This document shows positions 1 to 6,111 of a stretch of DNA of 9,905 bases, in pieces. The stretch is from CALELF01 sp045617925 (GTDB taxonomy: Bacteria > Synergistota > Synergistia > Synergistales > Synergistaceae): the NCBI GenBank assembly GCA_045617925.1, contig JAZLJR010000028.1, positions 1 to 9,905 of the forward strand. Direction: 5' to 3'. Position numbers and translations under genes: made by a program. Each line of letters starts with the position of its first letter. The first letter of the stretch is position 1. The notes beneath the pieces were generated by a model. It was not told the origin of the DNA, searched no databases, and saw only the letters and a program-made list of their open reading frames with translations.

Positions 1-778
1 TATGACGCCACACGGCAGAGCCTTGGTGTCAGCTGGAATTGTAATAGTGGCAGCATTGGGGCTATTTGCTAGTTGCTTTGTGCCTAAAATCGCTTCATCA
101 AGTCCAGATCTTACTATTCGTCGCAATATATTTAGTGGCACTCTTCAGATGCTCAAATTTCCCTTCACGTTACCAAAAATCTCTACGATAATTCTCTCCA
201 TATCTTGGCTTTGGTGCATTGGAAGCGTTTTTTTGGCTCAGTTTGTTACCTTTGCAAAAGAATTTGCCTGTGCAAACAATCAAGTTTCAACCTTTTTCCT
301 TGTCCTATTCTCTGTTGGAGTTGCGTGTGGCTCGTTTTGCTGCAACAAAATTTTGAAGGGAAGAATTTCTGCAAAACTTGCAAAGCCATCACTCATAGGT
401 ATGGCTATTTGTTCAACCCTATTGTATATAGTATCTTCTTTCTTCAAGGCAAACACAAACACTACGGAACTGTGTGGTTTGGCAGAATTTTTAACACACG
501 GACGTTCTATTGTGGTTTGCGTATTGTTGTTTGCCATATCTCTGTTTGATGGAATGTATGGCGTTCCGCTTTACGCTTTGCTCCAAAACAAAATGCCCCG
601 CAGTCACGGTGCAAGGGTCATTGCTAGTTTGAATGTAACTGACTCACTTGGAATGGTTTTAACCGCTGTAATTTCCACTGCGCTTTTGACTATTGGTGTT
701 TCTGTTCCAGGATTATTCCTTATATTTGGATTGCTCAATTTACCGATGATATTATTAGTAAGAAAATTGTATATTTAA
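1..778 (+). CDS. LplT-like MFS lysophospholipid transporter, C-terminal half (5' end outside window)
   Basis: Partial gene: 258 codons are visible from the ATG at base 2, but MFS proteins run to about 400 residues and this portion holds only the last six or seven membrane helices, so the real start lies to the left. The stretch around residues 68-85 (SWLWCIGSVFLAQF, then FAKE) and FSVGVACGS at 103-111 resemble the LplT/Aas-N family, which flips lysophospholipids across the inner membrane for re-acylation. In many bacteria this module is fused to a PlsC-type acyltransferase and an acyl-ACP synthetase; here the frame stops after the last helix (LVRKLYI), so any acyltransferase must be encoded elsewhere or upstream. 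It overlaps the convergent prepilin peptidase gene by 4 bases. Family assignment is from recalled motifs; a different MFS substrate is possible. Confidence 0.72.
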   Translation, partial: MTPHGRALVSAGIVIVAALGLFASCFVPKIASSSPDLTIRRNIFSGTLQMLKFPFTLPKISTIILSISWLWCIGSVFLAQFVTFAKEFACANNQVSTFFLVLFSVGVACGSFCCNKILKGRISAKLAKPSLIGMAICSTLLYIVSSFFKANTNTTELCGLAEFLTHGRSIVVCVLLFAISLFDGMYGVPLYALLQNKMPRSHGARVIASLNVTDSLGMVLTAVISTALLTIGVSVPGLFLIFGLLNLPMILLVRKLYI

Positions 779-1344
779 CCAAACAACCAAGAAAACATAT
801 TTGAAAAAACATTAGTCAATACAATCCCCATTGCATAACCAAGAAACAAAAAGGGTGCAAAGGGGATTTTTGTTTGTCTTGTTATTTTCTTCCCCAATAG
901 AAGTGCCACACCTGTTACAGCCCCAAGCAAAAAGGAAAGATAGAGGCAAGTAGCACATTCAAACATGCCAAAACAACCGCACCCAAGACACGAGGCAACA
1001 AAAACATCTCCAGCACCACTTTTACCATGGCAAACAAGAAATATGAAAAGCGTAAAAAGAAGTGCTACAAGCATTGAATATAAACCCTGCAAAAAGAAAT
1101 CAACACCAAAATACAGGCGAATTAACAAAAGACTTGACACGAAAATGTATGTAACTATGTCAAATGTAGCACCGCAATGGTAATCTGTGCAGGCATGAAA
1201 AAAGAGAACGCAAAACGTAAGGCTCGCAACAAGAAGCTCACGAGAAACACTGAATAACCTGTAAAAAATTATAAAGAAGAAGAAAAAGAAAATTATCGAC
1301 ACAAAACTAAATGATACAATTTTTGTTTTTAGCAATTCCTTCAT
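775..1344 (-). CDS. Compact prepilin peptidase (A24 family), membrane protein
   Basis: A 189-residue, strongly hydrophobic protein of the type IV prepilin peptidase family, which cleaves the leader of type IV pilins and pseudopilins at the inner membrane. The two expected catalytic aspartates are present: D54 in ACTDYHCGATFD and D113 in GKSGAGDVF (family GxGD motif). The family's late Pro-Phe-Pro-Phe-like signature appears as IPFAPFLFLG near 160-169. The N-terminal methyltransferase domain and its zinc Cys pairs are absent, so this is the peptidase-only form. I chose the ATG at 1344 because AAGGTGG sits 8 bases upstream (1353-1359); an ATG at 1410 would add 22 residues but lacks such a site. 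Odd points: a run of Phe near the N-terminus and five Cys within 15 residues (119-133) just after the second Asp. No pilin or secretion gene is visible nearby. Confidence 0.8.
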   Translation of the reverse strand: MKELLKTKIVSFSFVSIIFFFFFFIIFYRLFSVSRELLVASLTFCVLFFHACTDYHCGATFDIVTYIFVSSLLLIRLYFGVDFFLQGLYSMLVALLFTLFIFLVCHGKSGAGDVFVASCLGCGCFGMFECATCLYLSFLLGAVTGVALLLGKKITRQTKIPFAPFLFLGYAMGIVLTNVFSNMFSWLFG

Positions 1345-1352
1345 GATATTTA

Positions 1353-1359
1353 CCACCTT
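1353..1359 (-). promoter_or_regulatory. Ribosome binding site deciding the prepilin peptidase start
   Basis: The minus strand reads AAGGTGG followed by 8 bases and ATG at 1344. This is a near-consensus Shine-Dalgarno sequence and argues for the shorter 189-residue protein over the 211-residue one starting at 1410. Confidence 0.75.
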
Positions 1360-1388
1360 GTTAATAAAAAAATCAAAAATTACTCCGC

Positions 1389-1416
1389 TTGCAAATTTTC
1401 GTTTTAACAATATAAT
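1389..1416 (+). promoter_or_regulatory. Likely sigma70 promoter for the DUF2971-gpsA unit
   Basis: A perfect -10 hexamer TATAAT lies at 1411-1416 with TTGCAA (4 of 6 matches to TTGACA) at 1389-1394, a 16-base spacer. Transcription would start near 1423, leaving a leader of roughly 27 bases that contains AAGGA at 1434-1438, 11 bases before the DUF2971 ATG. The gap 1345-1449 must also hold the minus-strand promoter of the prepilin peptidase, but I could not see a convincing pair of hexamers on that strand. Confidence 0.5.
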
Positions 1417-1449
1417 TGTAATATAAATTCAACAAGGAAATTAAAAAAA

Positions 1450-2292
1450 ATGACAAAAAATGAGCAAAACAAACAAAACGAGCAAAAGATAATTTGGCAC
1501 TATACAAATTTCAGAGCGTTTTGCAGTATTTTGGAAGATGGACATTTGTGGCTTTGCAATACAAAGGGTATGAATGACAAAAATGAAATGCTTGCTTTCA
1601 TCTACCAAGTTGAAGAACTCTTAAAGGTTCGTCATCCTCGTTTTTCAAAACAAATTCATGAATTTTTTAAAAAAGAAATCATCCGTCATCAGCACAAAAG
1701 TATTTATGGCTCCAGCTTCTCATACCTTGTGAATGATGCTGCTCAATGGGAAAGATACGGCTACTCCGGCAAGGGAGTAAGTCTTGGCTTTGACCTTGAC
1801 CTACTGCTAAAAATTTCCTCACCATTTATAATAGAAAATGTTTCTTACAGCAGAGATTACAGAAATAGAGATTTTGAAAAATTACTGCCAGAAGAAATTT
1901 TCTCCGGTGCTAATGAAGGTACTCGTCCTTCAAAGGACAATATGGATAGACTCTTTGGTATGCTTTGGGCAACTTCAGGTGCTTACAAGGATTACTCTTT
2001 CAAAAGTGAAATGGAAGTGCGCCTTATGACAGCTCCTGTAAGTGCGACAGAGACCTCGCCATACGGCGATATTCATTACGATGCAGCCTTTGACAAGATA
2101 CGAGAGTATATAATATTTGACATAAAAAAAATCTGTGCCGAACACAATATAGATATACAAGACCTAATTACAGAAGTAATAATCGGTCCAAAATCTACGC
2201 AAAATATAATAATCCTTCAAAATTTTCTGACAAAACTGGGGCTTAATCGCCTTGCAAAAAATGTGCGAGTGTCAGATTGCCCATTGAGGTAA
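1450..2292 (+). CDS. DUF2971 family protein
   Basis: A 280-residue cytosolic protein without signal peptide or membrane segments. It shows the landmarks of DUF2971: IIWHYTNFRAFCSILEDGHLW at about 14-34 (family HYT...Il...lw), MNDKNEM at 41-47 (family NDpsE), a central SFSYLVNDAAQWERYGYSGKG block near 90-110 leading into VSLGFD, an EVRLM segment near 195 (family E-x-R), and EVIIGPKS near 243-250. The biochemical role of DUF2971 is not established to my knowledge; members are patchily distributed. The order HYT, W-x-x-Y-G and E-x-R resembles the His-Tyr-Glu layout of ADP-ribosyltransferase folds such as DarT, but that is only my inference. AAGGA lies 11 bases before the ATG, a slightly long spacing. 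The stop is 27 bases ahead of gpsA, so both are probably on one transcript. The Lys/Asn/Gln-rich first 12 residues look poorly conserved. Confidence 0.8.
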   Translation: MTKNEQNKQNEQKIIWHYTNFRAFCSILEDGHLWLCNTKGMNDKNEMLAFIYQVEELLKVRHPRFSKQIHEFFKKEIIRHQHKSIYGSSFSYLVNDAAQWERYGYSGKGVSLGFDLDLLLKISSPFIIENVSYSRDYRNRDFEKLLPEEIFSGANEGTRPSKDNMDRLFGMLWATSGAYKDYSFKSEMEVRLMTAPVSATETSPYGDIHYDAAFDKIREYIIFDIKKICAEHNIDIQDLITEVIIGPKSTQNIIILQNFLTKLGLNRLAKNVRVSDCPLR

Positions 2293-2319
2293 TAAAAATA
2301 CAACAGGGGGAGGGATACA

Positions 2320-3321
2320 ATGAACATTGGTGTAGTTGGCACTGGGACATGGGGGACAGCGTTAGCTAGAAGGCTTTTTTTTAATGGACATACTGTAACT
2401 GCATGGTCTGCTGTGCCAGAAGAAATACAGTTGCTAAAAGAATGTGGCAAGCACAAAAATTTGCCAAACGTAGAAATGCCAAGTGGAATTAAATACACCC
2501 TTGACCTTGCTAGTGCTGTAAAAAAACAGGACATAATACTCCTTTCAGTGCCTTCCATTTTTGTGCGAGAAATTTCGTCAAAAATAGCTCCTCTCTTAAA
2601 AAATGAGCAAGTAATTGTCAATGTATCAAAAGGAATAGAACAGACCACCCTTATGACCATGACTGAAGTGATACAGGACGAAATTGAAAAGATAGGTCGG
2701 CAAATTCATATTCCTCTTGTTGCTTTGTCTGGTCCTACACATGCAGAAGAAGTTGCTCTTGATTTACCAACAGCAATAGTCTCTGCAAGCACTGACGTGG
2801 AAGCAGCACTGTTTGTGCAAAGCGTATTTAACAACAAATGTTTCCGTGTCTATACCAACAAGGATATAACAGGAATTGAAATTTGCGGAGCGTTAAAAAA
2901 TATTGTGGCTCTCGCTGCCGGAATTTCTGATGGTCTTGGTTTTGGAGACAATGTAAAGGCAGCAATCCTAACTCGTGCTTTGGCAGAAATGACAAGGCTT
3001 GGTGTTGCAATGGGCTGTGAGGCAAGCACATTTTACGGCCTTGCTGGAATTGGTGACATAATAGTAACAGCCACAAGTGAACACAGCAGAAACAACAGAG
3101 CAGGCAGACTTGTCGGGCAGGGCAAGACAATTGAAGAAGCTCAAACAGAAGTTGGAATGGTAGTTGAAGGGGTTTATGCAATTCCTGCTGCCTTGCAACT
3201 TGCTAGAAAATACAGCGTAGATTTGCCAATTGTCAAAGCGGTAAATGACATTATCAACAACGGCAAAGACCCAAAAGAAGCCACACTAGAATTAATGACA
3301 AGACCATTAAAGGCAGAATAG
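2320..3321 (+). CDS. gpsA: sn-Glycerol-3-phosphate dehydrogenase [NAD(P)+]
   Basis: Complete 333-residue GpsA, the usual family length. It reduces dihydroxyacetone phosphate to sn-glycerol 3-phosphate in the cytosol, the entry to phospholipid synthesis. The N-terminal Rossmann motif GTGTWGTA is at 7-14 within the typical MNIGVVG opening. VSKGIE at 102-107 and LSGPTHAEE at 136-144 are family signatures, and the catalytic-lysine helix GALKNIVALAAG is at 190-201 with K193. SRNNRAGRL near 256-264 and the GIGD of FYGLAGIGD (238-246) are the C-terminal substrate and cofactor binding segments. The start is supported by a purine-rich GGGGGAGGG (2306-2314) ending 5 bases before the ATG. It is preceded by the DUF2971 gene and followed by a strong terminator. 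Nothing is missing or unusual in the protein. Confidence 0.97.
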   Translation: MNIGVVGTGTWGTALARRLFFNGHTVTAWSAVPEEIQLLKECGKHKNLPNVEMPSGIKYTLDLASAVKKQDIILLSVPSIFVREISSKIAPLLKNEQVIVNVSKGIEQTTLMTMTEVIQDEIEKIGRQIHIPLVALSGPTHAEEVALDLPTAIVSASTDVEAALFVQSVFNNKCFRVYTNKDITGIEICGALKNIVALAAGISDGLGFGDNVKAAILTRALAEMTRLGVAMGCEASTFYGLAGIGDIIVTATSEHSRNNRAGRLVGQGKTIEEAQTEVGMVVEGVYAIPAALQLARKYSVDLPIVKAVNDIINNGKDPKEATLELMTRPLKAE

Positions 3322-3354
3322 AAAATTCCTCAAATTTGCTTCTTACATAAAATT

Positions 3355-3391
3355 AACAAGGCATTGCAAATAATTTTTGCAATGCCTTGTT
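3355..3391. terminator. Strong intrinsic terminator after gpsA, probably bidirectional
   Basis: A perfect 16-bp inverted repeat (3355-3370 against 3376-3391, arms AACAAGGCATTGCAAA and its complement) with a 5-base loop, followed on the plus strand by a T-rich tract through about 3404. On the minus strand the stem is followed by AATTTTATG, a weaker U tract. It sits between gpsA and the convergent HTH-like gene and can end both transcripts. Confidence 0.85.
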
Positions 3392-3404
3392 TTGTCTTTG
3401 TTTT

Positions 3405-3425
3405 AGCGAGCACAGCTCGCTTTTA
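3405..3425 (+). terminator. Second small hairpin with T tract
   Basis: A 7-bp stem AGCGAGC / GCTCGCT with a 3-base loop (3405-3421) followed by TTTTA. It is GC-rich against an AT-rich background and lies just downstream of the main terminator, so it looks like a backup plus-strand terminator that keeps gpsA transcription out of the antisense of the next gene. No T tract follows it on the minus strand. Confidence 0.5.
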
Positions 3426-3458
3426 TGTCTTTATGGCTAAAAAATTAAAAATTGTTAA

Positions 3459-3827
3459 CTATCTTAAGCAATTACAGATTTCTGTGTTTTGTCCTCTGCC
3501 TTCTCTTGCAACAAGGCTCAAAATTTCAATTTTTCCTTGTCTGTGCAGTGCAAGAGCAAGAGACAAAATTGTGCTTGGTGAAACGCCAATTTTTTTTGCA
3601 AGTTCCATTGGCTCAACAAGGTGTTCTCCCTTGCTTGCTTCTATGATTTCCTGTCCAACAAGTTCAAGCCACTCTTCAAAGAGTAACCTCATCTCTGGGG
3701 TTTGAGAGGAGGCAAGTTGCGACGCTTTTGTAACACATTCTATCAAACGTGCAGAAACAAGCTCAAGTGATTTTACAAATTCCTCCATATTCTGCTGTTT
3801 CAAATTGTTTTTTAAATCCTTTTCCAT
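3459..3827 (-). CDS. Small predicted helix-turn-helix protein, function unknown
   Basis: A 122-residue cytosolic protein that I do not recognise as a named family. The first 65 residues are predicted helical and rich in Glu, Lys, Leu and Ala. Residues 72-100 (EPMELAKKIGVSPSTILSLA, then LHRQGKIEI) read as a winged-helix or HTH unit: a helix, the turn GVSPST, a recognition-like helix and a short strand. The tail is basic (AREGRGQ) and ends with two Cys. A small DNA-binding regulator is therefore plausible but not shown. The ATG at 3827 has GAGG 7 bases upstream (3835-3838), supporting this start over the internal Met14. It is transcribed divergently from yfcE through overlapping promoters and convergently to gpsA. 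Reading-frame integrity and a good ribosome site make it a likely real gene. Confidence 0.72.
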   Translation of the reverse strand: MEKDLKNNLKQQNMEEFVKSLELVSARLIECVTKASQLASSQTPEMRLLFEEWLELVGQEIIEASKGEHLVEPMELAKKIGVSPSTILSLALALHRQGKIEILSLVAREGRGQNTEICNCLR

Positions 3828-3856
3828 AATTTTACCTCACATTTTTTCAATTTTGT

Positions 3857-3864
3857 GATATTAT
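3857..3864 (+). promoter_or_regulatory. Plus-strand -10 of the yfcE operon, overlapping the divergent promoter
   Basis: TATTAT at 3859-3864 is preceded by TGA (3856-3858), an extended -10 (TGnTATTAT). No good -35 is seen 17 bases upstream. The same bases form the opposite-strand TATAAT, so polymerase binding in the two directions should be mutually exclusive. Transcription would start near 3871, about 35 bases before the yfcE ATG. Confidence 0.45.
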
Positions 3865-3888
3865 ACACTGATACGCGGATTTTTGTAA
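3860..3888 (-). promoter_or_regulatory. Minus-strand promoter of the HTH-like gene
   Basis: The minus strand carries a perfect TATAAT (bases 3865 down to 3860). A weak TTACAA lies 17 bases upstream (3888 to 3883), matching only about half of the -35 consensus. The leader to the ATG at 3827 would be about 25 bases and contains the GAGG ribosome site. Confidence 0.5.
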
Positions 3889-3905
3889 TTAAGAGGCATG
3901 TTTTT

Positions 3906-4484
3906 ATGACAATTATTGATTCAAAAATAAAAAAAATTTGTGTTATGTCTGACACTCACGGCAGTTTTCCAGCTTGGAATGCTGCTCTGTCACGCACCGG
4001 GGGCAAATTGGTGTTGCACGCTGGAGATTTACTCTACCACGGACCACGCAATATGATTCCAAATGGTTACACTCCAGCAGACCTTGCAACAGCAATGGAA
4101 GAATATACAGATAATGGCGGACAGCTTTTTATCTCTCGTGGCAACTGTGATGCTGACGTTGACATTATGATTCTTGGAACAGCAGGTATCTGTGTTCGTG
4201 ATTTCCAGTCTTTTGTTTGGAATAACAAGAAAATTTTTATGATGCATGGTGACAACTACCCACTATTTCGCCAAACTGCACTGGATAATAATATAAATCT
4301 TGCTATAAGTGGACACACTCACATTGCAGACACGGCAAAGGAAAAGAACACTGTTTTCTTGAACCCTGGCTCCACAACCTTGCCAAAGTCACAAGATGGA
4401 CCGAGTGCAGCTCTCTTGACAGAAGATGAAATAAAAATTATATCCTTAAATAATGGAACGGTGTTGAAAGTTGAAAAGTGGTAG
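3906..4484 (+). CDS. yfcE: YfcE-type metal-dependent phosphodiesterase
   Basis: A 192-residue calcineurin-like phosphoesterase that closely follows E. coli YfcE (184 residues), a metal-dependent phosphodiesterase active on artificial substrates and of unclear cellular substrate. All metal-site motifs are in order: SDTHG (D16, H18), HAGD (D41) continuing into the YfcE-specific LLYHGPRN, RGNCD (N80; YfcE also has GNCD rather than GNHD), MMHGD (H114), SGHTH (H137, H139) and NPGS (153-156). I chose the ATG at 3906, 9 bases after AAGAGG (3891-3896); an upstream GTG at 3855 would add 17 residues that overlap the promoter and match nothing in the family. First gene of a five-gene run; its end overlaps the next gene by 14 bases, suggesting translational coupling. 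Confidence 0.92.
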   Translation: MTIIDSKIKKICVMSDTHGSFPAWNAALSRTGGKLVLHAGDLLYHGPRNMIPNGYTPADLATAMEEYTDNGGQLFISRGNCDADVDIMILGTAGICVRDFQSFVWNNKKIFMMHGDNYPLFRQTALDNNINLAISGHTHIADTAKEKNTVFLNPGSTTLPKSQDGPSAALLTEDEIKIISLNNGTVLKVEKW

Positions 4485-5244
4485 TGTCTATTCAACAATA
4501 AATAGCTTGCTACTCACAGTCTTTTTTATTCTGGTTTTGCTATTTGCAGTATTTCTTGCTTTTGCAGTTCAAAGGAGTGCCTTGCCTGTAGCTGCTGTGT
4601 TAATAGTCGCATTACTCGGGCTTTATTCTTTTAGCGTTTTGTCAAAAAAAATCAGTTTTTTGCTCGTTAGTGCAGTTGTTGTGGCATTGCTTTTCATCGG
4701 GGTGTTCTCTCAAGCAGAAGCTTTGTCTCTTGTTTGCATCATTTTGCTTGTGGCTTTTTACGTCTGTCATTATGACCTTAGACTACGCACCTTTATTACA
4801 CATTCAAAGGAGATACAAAGCACCCTATCTGCCATAACAGATTACTCTAAATATTTGGACACAGCAATTGCAGAAATTGAAAAAATTTCTCCAAAATCTG
4901 TGGTTTTCATACTGTTACGGGACAGCAATGGTGCACTCTATCTCCCTGCAACCTTTCCCCACACAGATGATGTTGTAATTAGTAGCGGTAGCATGTCTTA
5001 TAGGTCTTGCAATAAATCCGTTACGTTAAACATTCCACATCTTTCTCCGGCAAAGGACAGACCATTAGACAGAAATGCACTTTCTGCTATTTGCATTCCA
5101 TTGATTGCAATGGGGGAAACGATTGGCGTCTTGCAATTGGAAAGCGCACAGATTAGCGCCTATTCACAGGACGATGCTGTAAAGCTTTCTCTTTTAGCAC
5201 AGATGGTTGCAAAAGATATTTTTATGTTCCAATTGGAAATTTAA
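4471..5244 (+). CDS. Membrane-anchored GAF domain protein
   Basis: A 257-residue protein with four predicted membrane helices in the first 100 residues (about 11-33, 35-57, 61-80, 84-99) and a cytosolic GAF-like domain at about 110-257. GAF signs are the ligand-pocket strands VVFILLRDSNGALYLPA (144-160), the SAICIPLIAMGETIGVLQLE segment (205-224), and the final helix QDDAVKLSLLAQMVAKDI (233-250), which matches typical GAF endings. No kinase, GGDEF, HD or HTH output domain follows, so signals would have to pass to a separate partner. The start is uncertain: the frame is closed by a TGA at 4465, leaving TTG 4471 (14-base overlap with yfcE) or TTG 4507; neither has a strong ribosome site, so coupling to yfcE translation is likely. 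Function unknown; the ligand cannot be read from sequence. Confidence 0.78.
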   Translation: MKSGSVYSTINSLLLTVFFILVLLFAVFLAFAVQRSALPVAAVLIVALLGLYSFSVLSKKISFLLVSAVVVALLFIGVFSQAEALSLVCIILLVAFYVCHYDLRLRTFITHSKEIQSTLSAITDYSKYLDTAIAEIEKISPKSVVFILLRDSNGALYLPATFPHTDDVVISSGSMSYRSCNKSVTLNIPHLSPAKDRPLDRNALSAICIPLIAMGETIGVLQLESAQISAYSQDDAVKLSLLAQMVAKDIFMFQLEI

Positions 5245-5255
5245 AAGGACTAAAA

Positions 5256-6089
5256 ATGATTTTTATAGATATGCATTGCCACAGCAATTTTTCTGATGGG
5301 AAGGAAACACCAACTTGGCTTGCAAAGCGTGCCAAACAGCGTGGTGTTTCTTTCATGGCTCTAACAGACCATGACACGACAGAAGGAGTTGCAGAGTTTC
5401 GCCATATGGCAAAAAAGCTCGGCATAAAAACAACAACAGGAATTGAATTTTCCGCTCAACCACCATTTGACGGGACTCTTCATATCCTTGCCTTTCGGTT
5501 TGATCCTGATAATGAAAAAATTGTTTCTCTTGTTCCTCGTTTGTCAAAAATGAGAGAAGAAAGAAACATACAAATTGCAAAAAAATTACAAAAGCTCGGT
5601 TACAACATAACTTTGGAAGAAGTTGTGCAAGAATCCGGCTGTGGCGTGGTGGCACGTCCTCACTTTGCGAGACTTTTAACCAAAAAGGGGCTTGTGAACT
5701 CGGAAAAAGAAGCTTTCACTCGCTTTCTCGCACGTGGTGCAGCTACCTATGTTGACAGGCGTCGTCTTACAATAGATGATTGCTTTGACATAATCCGTTC
5801 TGCGGGTGGTCTTCCTGTATTGGCACACCCGGCTCAATGCAGGCTGAATGATGAAGCACTAAACAAATTTGTGGGTGAGTTAAAAGAAAAAGGTCTGTGG
5901 GGGCTTGAAGTGTTTTATGGCACAAACACGCCCGAGATTACAGCCAAACATTTGCAACTGGCCCAAAAATATAACCTAGCTACAACGGCTGGATCAGATT
6001 TCCATTCCTTTAACTCCCATAATCACGCAAACGATATAGGGATTTCCGTTGAGGAAAGCACTCTGCCTTGGGCAAAAATTTTTGCTTAG
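5256..6089 (+). CDS. PHP domain phosphoesterase, RNase AM/TrpH (YciV)-like
   Basis: A 277-residue cytosolic PHP-family metal hydrolase. The ligand set is complete: H7 and H9 in DMHCHSNFSDG with D14, D38 and H39 in ALTDHDT, E64 in GIEFS, H76, H136 in ARPHFARLL, H191 in AHP, and D248 and H250 in GSDFH. This arrangement and length match E. coli YciV/RNase AM and the related 3',5'-nucleoside bisphosphate phosphatases, which trim RNA 5' ends or hydrolyse small phosphorylated nucleotides. It is not a polymerase-associated PHP (no polymerase domain) and not a histidinol phosphatase by motif pattern. AAGGA (5245-5249) lies 6 bases before the ATG, directly after the stop of the GAF gene (11-base gap), so the two are co-transcribed. 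Which substrate it prefers here is not visible. Confidence 0.88.
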   Translation: MIFIDMHCHSNFSDGKETPTWLAKRAKQRGVSFMALTDHDTTEGVAEFRHMAKKLGIKTTTGIEFSAQPPFDGTLHILAFRFDPDNEKIVSLVPRLSKMREERNIQIAKKLQKLGYNITLEEVVQESGCGVVARPHFARLLTKKGLVNSEKEAFTRFLARGAATYVDRRRLTIDDCFDIIRSAGGLPVLAHPAQCRLNDEALNKFVGELKEKGLWGLEVFYGTNTPEITAKHLQLAQKYNLATTAGSDFHSFNSHNHANDIGISVEESTLPWAKIFA

Positions 6090-6111
6090 CCACACGGTAG
6101 CACAGTATAAA

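Noticed and set aside
965..1183. Plus-strand 72-codon frame with basic protein
   Set aside because: Antisense to the prepilin peptidase, whose catalytic motifs are intact; no ribosome site.
2217..2660. Minus-strand 147-codon frame across the DUF2971-gpsA junction
   Set aside because: Antisense shadow covering the gpsA ribosome site and Rossmann motif; no family features.
1450..3321. DUF2971-gpsA pair as a defence system
   Set aside because: gpsA is a housekeeping enzyme, and no toxin-antitoxin, nuclease or other defence partner is visible.
3855..3905. N-terminal extension of yfcE from GTG 3855
   Set aside because: It lies over the divergent -10 boxes, lacks a ribosome site and does not resemble the YfcE N-terminus; ATG 3906 has AAGAGG.
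6049..6111. N-terminal extension of the PmbA-like gene from TTG 6049
   Set aside because: It overlaps the end of the PHP gene and encodes residues unlike the family start.
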